Source: an uncultured Cryomorphaceae bacterium | GTDB lineage: Bacteria; Bacteroidota; Bacteroidia; Flavobacteriales; Schleiferiaceae | Reading direction: 5' to 3' | NCBI GenBank assembly: GCA_913049845.1 | Contig: CAJWZE010000001.1 | Coordinates: 83,765-141,159, forward strand | Length of the DNA stretch: 57,395 nucleotides | Shown: piece after piece, positions 52,908 through 57,395 of the stretch | How positions within the stretch are numbered: the first letter of the stretch is position 1 | Layout of the letters: each line of letters begins with the position of its first letter | The notes under the pieces: generated by a model | The model's database searches: none | What the model was told of the DNA's origin: nothing | The model's input: only the letters and a program-made list of their open reading frames with translations | Position numbers and translations under genes: made by a program

Positions 52908-53714
52908 GGCGATTGAAAGCGTATTTAAGCTAAGTACACTTAGCGCAATAAGTACCCCAGGGATAAGGCTTAGATAGCCCTTTCCTGTAATGATGTACGG
53001 GTAATAATCTCGAATCATGCTACCCCACGAAGGCAGCGGAGGTTGTGCACCAATACCTAAGAAACTAAGTCCACTTTCAATTAATAGGGCACTGGCAAAA
53101 TTTGTTGCACAGATTACGAGTAATGGCGCAATAGTGTTGGGAAGGATTTCCTTAAATAAGATGTGAGGCGTACTGAAGCCGAGTACCTTGGCGGCCTCGA
53201 CATATTCTTGGTTTTTCTCGACTAAAAATTGGCCTCGGATAACACGGGCAACTTCTACCCACATAGTAAGGCCTACAGCGATGAATACTTGAAACAATCC
53301 TTTACCTAAAACAAAGGTGAGTGCGATGACCAGTAGTAGGGTTGGGATGGACCAAAGGACGTTCATAAGCCAGCTGAGCACGGCATCTATTCTCCCGCCT
53401 AAATAACCTGAAACTGCGCCTACAGGGATACCAATGACGAGGCTGACCAATACAGCGATGAAACCGACACTAAGAGATATTCTACTTCCTAATAGGACTC
53501 TTGAGAAGTGATCGCGTCCAAATTTATCGGTGCCAAATAGGTGTAGACCGTTGACCGTTCTTTTTCCTGGCGAAAGCAGGGGATTTTCCAAATTCATCGT
53601 GTTGGCGTGAGGCGTACCATCGAGAACCACAAAATCTGCGAGCAGCGCAGCAAGTATTAATGTTACAAGCCATCCGAGCGCTAGTTTTTGGACTATGGTA
53701 AAAGTGCGTATCAC
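52896..53714 (-). CDS. ABC transporter permease, OppC/DppC type, orphan
   Basis: 272 residues starting at GTG, with an N-terminal helix (LALGWLVTLILAALLADF) and five further helices. Features of the peptide/nickel permease family: HLFGTDKFGRDHFSRVLLGSRISLSVGF, the EAA loop EYVEAAKVLGFSTPHILFKEILPNTIAPLLV that contacts the ATPase, and SGLSFLGIGAQPPLPSWGSMI. No OppB, ATPase or binding protein is nearby in this window, so partners must be encoded elsewhere. It follows the protease gene by 28 bases on the same strand. The substrate is not known. Confidence 0.9.
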   Translation of the reverse strand: MIRTFTIVQKLALGWLVTLILAALLADFVVLDGTPHANTMNLENPLLSPGKRTVNGLHLFGTDKFGRDHFSRVLLGSRISLSVGFIAVLVSLVIGIPVGAVSGYLGGRIDAVLSWLMNVLWSIPTLLLVIALTFVLGKGLFQVFIAVGLTMWVEVARVIRGQFLVEKNQEYVEAAKVLGFSTPHILFKEILPNTIAPLLVICATNFASALLIESGLSFLGIGAQPPLPSWGSMIRDYYPYIITGKGYLSLIPGVLIALSVLSLNTLSIALKR

Positions 53715-53742
53715 AATAGCTAATCTAGCTGAAAATTTGGGA

Positions 53743-55902
53743 TTACTTCAGTGTAGAGATAATCTCAACGCCCTCTCTAAGCACAGCGTCCTTAGCTAGG
53801 TTGCGGTACCATTTAGTGTAGATGTCTTTTTGTACGCTATCCGTTTCAAACATTACGAGATGATCGGGTAACGGAACAACTCCCGTACTGTCTTTAAGTT
53901 TGTAGAGGTTTTTGAATCGTTCACCCTCCTTCTTTATGGAGTCTTGGAAACTAGCGTAAGCCGCATAATCTAGTGGTATGAATGTGTTTTCCTCTCCAGA
54001 TTTTATCCATTTAGCATATTCAGCCGATTTTAGATAAACGGAATCTTGGCCAACACGCTTCATAGAGGCTTTCTGTGCCTTATTGAAAGACTTGGACCAG
54101 CCCTCGTTTTCGGTATAGTTTGCCTTGGCAACGTAATCTACAGGAAGTGCGTGATCGTATTCTTTCTCACCCATATCAATGAGATCATATGCACCCGGAA
54201 GTGATATGTCTGGAACCACACCTTGGAGCTGAGTAGTTCCCCCGGATATGCGGTAAAATTTCTCTGTTGTAATCTTGATGGCGCCCAGCGGTTTTAAATC
54301 GTTCAATGGACCATTCACAGCGCGATCAAGGTCAAACATATTCTGCACGGTTCCTTTGCCGAAGGTGCTTTTGGAAGGGCCTACAATGAGTGCGCGCCCG
54401 CGGTCTTGCAAGGCAGCACTAACAATCTCTGAAGCAGAGGCACTGAAGTTATTTACTAGCACGACTAGTGGCCCGTCCCAATAGACTCTTGGGTCTTTGT
54501 TGACTTTGGCACGGGTGCCGTTTTGAAAGCTTTTGACCTGAACCTGAGGGCCTTTTTCCGTAAATAGGCCAGCAATCTCTGCAGCTGCTTGTAATGAACC
54601 ACCACCATTGCTTCGAAGGTCGAGAATGATCCCGTCGACACCTTGATTTTTAAGTTTTATGATTTCTCCCTTGACATCCTCGGCAGCATTACGGTTGTTC
54701 TTGTTGTAAAAGTCCACGTAAAATTTTGGTAGCTTAATATATCCCGTCTTAGTTCCTAGTTCACCAGTAATCGAGTATTCACCGTTCTTTTTCTTGTAAG
54801 TCTTTCCATCGAGCACGGCGCTGCGCGCAAAGGTGCTTTCAATCTCTACAACATCGCGAACGATAGGAATTATTTGACGAGAGCCGTCCTTTTTTTTTAC
54901 GGTCAATCGCACTTCTGAGCCCTTTTTACCACGAATAAGCTTTATGGCTTCGCGTACCTTGTAACCAATCACATCTACCGGTTCCTCCCTGCCCTGTGCT
55001 ACGGCAATGATGCGGTCACCTACCTCAAGGTCGCCCTGTCTCCAACACGCAGAACCTGCTATGATACGTTCAATACCGATGTAATCGCCTTCTTGCTTTA
55101 GTTGTGCGCCAATTCCTTCAAACTGCCCCGTCATGCTCAACTCAAAATTCTCATTTTGCTGAGGAGCCAGGTAACTGGTGTGCGGGTCAAACGTTTCACA
55201 GTAGGCATTCATGTACATCCCGAACCATTCGATACGGCTTACGTCCATCAAATCCTTGTGCCATTCTTCTTGAAGTTCTAATTCTTTTTTGCGAGCTTCT
55301 TTTTCAAGGGTCGCAAAATCTTTCAGCTCAACTTTTTCGTCTGTTTCTGCATCTTCTTTTTGAGAGTTATCCTTCTCGTAGATGCGGTTGAGTACACGCC
55401 ACTTTAGGTGTTGTTTCCAGCTCTTTTCTAAGGCTTTAACATTGCTAGCAAATGGACGCTCTTTAGCATCCGAATAAATTTTTTCGTCTTCTGTATAATC
55501 AAACGGCGTTGTGAGCAAGCGATTGTAGATTTCCTTCGAACGGTCAATGCCTTTGACGATTATACCGTAGCTCTTGTTAAAGAAAGCAGTGTTGGTAGTG
55601 TAAAAAGCTTGGTCAAGATTGTTTCTGTCAATGGCCAATTCGTCCACTTCAGCTTTTGTTAAAAAGAGCTTGTTATAGTCGATAGCTTCAATGTAAGCGT
55701 CAAAGATCTCCGAGCTGAGCTCATCGTTCATCTCCTTGGGCTGCAAGTGCACATTAGTCAGTGCGTCGCGAACAAGTGCAAAAATTACGGCCTCTTTATC
55801 TTCTTCAGTTCCGTATTTGTTGAATCCAAAAATGATTAGGGCCACACTTAAAAGTGGCAAGAGGTATTTAAGGTTTTTACGCTGCATAAGCTTGGAATAC
55901 AT
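53743..55902 (-). CDS. prc: Carboxy-terminal processing (tail-specific) protease, S41 family
   Basis: 719 residues from the ATG at 55902; a TTG at 55914 or an ATG at 55887 is possible, all keeping the hydrophobic anchor KYLLPLLSVALIIFGF. An N-terminal helical domain (about 45-240) is followed by a PDZ domain (about 255-345, with QFEGIGAQLKQEGDYIGIERI), the S41 catalytic core and a C-terminal DUF3340-like domain. The Ser-Lys dyad is in NNFSASASEIVSAALQDRGRA (Ser near 487) and STFGKGTVQ (Lys near 513), with the usual 25-residue spacing. Cuts misfolded or unneeded envelope proteins from the C-terminus. Divergent from tig. Confidence 0.95.
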   Translation of the reverse strand: MYSKLMQRKNLKYLLPLLSVALIIFGFNKYGTEEDKEAVIFALVRDALTNVHLQPKEMNDELSSEIFDAYIEAIDYNKLFLTKAEVDELAIDRNNLDQAFYTTNTAFFNKSYGIIVKGIDRSKEIYNRLLTTPFDYTEDEKIYSDAKERPFASNVKALEKSWKQHLKWRVLNRIYEKDNSQKEDAETDEKVELKDFATLEKEARKKELELQEEWHKDLMDVSRIEWFGMYMNAYCETFDPHTSYLAPQQNENFELSMTGQFEGIGAQLKQEGDYIGIERIIAGSACWRQGDLEVGDRIIAVAQGREEPVDVIGYKVREAIKLIRGKKGSEVRLTVKKKDGSRQIIPIVRDVVEIESTFARSAVLDGKTYKKKNGEYSITGELGTKTGYIKLPKFYVDFYNKNNRNAAEDVKGEIIKLKNQGVDGIILDLRSNGGGSLQAAAEIAGLFTEKGPQVQVKSFQNGTRAKVNKDPRVYWDGPLVVLVNNFSASASEIVSAALQDRGRALIVGPSKSTFGKGTVQNMFDLDRAVNGPLNDLKPLGAIKITTEKFYRISGGTTQLQGVVPDISLPGAYDLIDMGEKEYDHALPVDYVAKANYTENEGWSKSFNKAQKASMKRVGQDSVYLKSAEYAKWIKSGEENTFIPLDYAAYASFQDSIKKEGERFKNLYKLKDSTGVVPLPDHLVMFETDSVQKDIYTKWYRNLAKDAVLREGVEIISTLK

Positions 55903-55914
55903 AGGAATTGACAA

Positions 55915-56057
55915 GGTACGATGTTAAATGAATAGGACCACAAGGAAACCGTTAAAGGAATACAAATACCCATTCTTTTCATAACATTATAAACCACAAA
56001 TTGTTAGTACCTTTGCACCCCTTAATGCAAGGATGTATTCTAAAAAAATCAAAGCAC
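55915..56057. promoter_or_regulatory. Divergent spacer prc-tig
   Basis: 143-base AT-rich spacer between two divergent genes. Toward tig, TACCTTTG at 56008-56015, followed by CACCCC, is a full match to TAnnTTTG 42 bases before the ATG; the -33 region lacks a clear TTG. No convincing -7 element was found for the protease gene; TATTTGTA on the - strand is the closest. Confidence 0.5.
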
Positions 56058-57395
56058 ATGAACATAAGCAAGAACGAAGTAGATGCTCTGAACCTAACGG
56101 TAAACATTGAAATCACGCCTGAAGATTACCAAGACAAGGTGAAAGCTGTGCTACAGAATTATCGTAAGAGCTCTAAAACTCCTGGATTCCGTCCAGGTAA
56201 AGTGCCTATGGGTTTGATCAATAAGCAGTATGGTAAGGCGGTATTGATTGACGAGATTAACAAGATACTTCAAGATGCTATCTATAATTACATCCAAGAG
56301 GAGAAGTTGAACATTCTAGGTAACCCACTTCCAATCGAGCAAGAGGAACTAGATTTCGATAATCCAGGGACGTACAAATTTGGCTTTGAGCTTGGTTTGA
56401 GTCCAGAAGTTGAAGTGAAAATCACAAAAAAGAATAAAGTAAAAGGAGTTAAAGTTGTAGCTGACGATAAGGTGCTAGATACGTACATAGAAGATATCCG
56501 TGGTCGTTACGGCAAGATGTCTACTCCAGAAAAGCCGGCTGCTGACGATATGTTCCACGGTGTTTTCACTGAGGTTGATGCTGAAGGAAACCCAGTAGAA
56601 GGAGGAATCTTCAGGGAAGATGCACAGTTCTTGGGGATCAATTTGAAGACGAAGAAAGCACAAGGTGAATTGCCTAAGACTGCAATTGGTAACACAGTGG
56701 TTTATGATGCGAAAAAGTCGTTCGTTAAGGATTACAACGTGGCAGGATTGCTCGGAGTGACCGATGCACAATTGGAAGCTTCTACAGGTTCTTTTGAATT
56801 CAAATTAACCAATATTAGCCGTATGCATCCTGCAGAGTTGAACCAAGAGTTTTACGATAAGGTATACGGTGAGGGCACAGTGACCTCTGAAGAAGAGATG
56901 CGCTCTAGAATGAAAGAGGAAGCGGAACGCCTATACCAAAACGAAGCGGATCAGTACTTTTCAAACAACGTTGCAGAGTACCTGCTAAAAAAGACGAAAT
57001 TTGATCTTCCCATTGAATTTTTGAAAAAGTGGATGCAGACTTCAGGCGAGAAGCCATTGACTGCTGAAGAGGTTGAAGCTGATTGGGAGAAAACAGAGAA
57101 AGGTCTGCGTTATCAATTGATCGAGAATGCCATAATTGTAGCTGCTGAAATCAATGTGAGTCGCGAAGATCTTCTTGATTACACAGTGGAAATGGTAAAA
57201 GCACAATTCCAACAGTATGGTCAGCAAGTTATGGACGATGAGATGCTCAAAGGCATCGCGGAAAATGCACTTAAAGACGATAAAGAAGTTCGCCGTATCA
57301 GCGACCAAGTTTATAATGCGAAGCTTCTAGCATATTACAAAGAGTCTTTTAAAGTTGATGAGAAAGAGGTTACTTATGATGAATTCATCAAATTG
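56058..57395 (+). CDS. tig: Trigger factor chaperone, 3' truncated by window edge
   Basis: 446 codons are present, open to the last base. N-terminal ribosome-binding domain: MNISKNEVDALNLTVNIEI and the tail signature KTPGFRPGKVPMGLINKQYG (GFRxGxxP motif, which docks on ribosomal protein L23). The middle domain (about 150-240) corresponds to the PPIase region but is poorly conserved as in other Bacteroidota; the helical arms follow (LNQEFYDKVYGEGTVTSEEEMRSRMKEEAER). Trigger factor binds nascent chains at the ribosome exit. The missing part should be only a short C-terminal tail. Confidence 0.95.
   Translation, partial: MNISKNEVDALNLTVNIEITPEDYQDKVKAVLQNYRKSSKTPGFRPGKVPMGLINKQYGKAVLIDEINKILQDAIYNYIQEEKLNILGNPLPIEQEELDFDNPGTYKFGFELGLSPEVEVKITKKNKVKGVKVVADDKVLDTYIEDIRGRYGKMSTPEKPAADDMFHGVFTEVDAEGNPVEGGIFREDAQFLGINLKTKKAQGELPKTAIGNTVVYDAKKSFVKDYNVAGLLGVTDAQLEASTGSFEFKLTNISRMHPAELNQEFYDKVYGEGTVTSEEEMRSRMKEEAERLYQNEADQYFSNNVAEYLLKKTKFDLPIEFLKKWMQTSGEKPLTAEEVEADWEKTEKGLRYQLIENAIIVAAEINVSREDLLDYTVEMVKAQFQQYGQQVMDDEMLKGIAENALKDDKEVRRISDQVYNAKLLAYYKESFKVDEKEVTYDEFIKL

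Overview
The window looks like chromosomal DNA of a marine-type member of Bacteroidota, most probably order Flavobacteriales (a Schleiferiaceae/Cryomorphaceae-like lineage is my guess, held loosely). Evidence: secreted proteins with C-terminal type IX secretion (T9SS) sorting domains, a PorV/PorQ-family barrel, a TonB receptor with an N-terminal carboxypeptidase-regulatory-like domain, gliding genes gldB and gldC, an FtsZ with a long linker and the flavobacterial C-terminus SFLHDNVD, and promoters of the Bacteroidota type (TTG, about 17 bases, TAnnTTTG), best seen at the tRNA-Leu gene. Both ends cut a gene: a T9SS cargo protein on the left and trigger factor on the right. I see no insertion sequence, prophage or CRISPR array.

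Layout. (1) 1-6944, + strand: tightly overlapping cell-envelope operon (T9SS cargo, lipoprotein, SusD-less TonB receptor, PorV-like barrel, beta-propeller-like lipoprotein). (2) 7023-12413: a 1796-residue secreted multidomain protein with a perfect 749-bp internal repeat, closed by a strong terminator. (3) 12521-17332, - strand: surface-glycan genes (flippase, 2OG-Fe(II) oxygenase, glycosyltransferase, two sulfotransferases). (4) 17447-20682: divergent glpK and glpF, then a third sulfotransferase. (5) 20683-22106: a hairpin-rich spacer that can fold as a three-way junction, then a secreted endonuclease I. (6) 22126-38505, - strand: a long dcw cluster in the order mraZ-rsmH-ftsL-ftsI-murE-mraY-murD-ftsW-murG-murC-ftsQ-ftsA-ftsZ-yqeY. 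Its upstream spacer, shared with engB, holds two oppositely oriented pairs of MraZ-type boxes and a perfect DnaA box. (7) 38738-41531: engB, gldC/gldB, nadE. (8) 41532-48362: N-glycan degradation genes (GH92 mannosidase, glycosylasparaginase, GH20 hexosaminidase) with a cutC-family gene overlapping the last. (9) 48411-57395: ribF, a membrane protein, tRNA-Leu(UAG), a flavin-reductase/DUF3127/aat operon, an orphan OppC-type permease, a tail-specific protease and trigger factor.

How it fits together: the dcw block makes lipid II and the divisome, and looks autoregulated by MraZ. The envelope operon, the large scaffold protein and the nuclease are a surface/secreted layer exported by Sec and then mostly T9SS. 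The flippase, glycosyltransferase, oxygenase and sulfotransferases probably build a sulfated surface glycan. GH92, AGA, GH20 and CutC form a compact glycoprotein N-glycan catabolic unit. Functions are assigned from motifs and family knowledge; no database search was possible.
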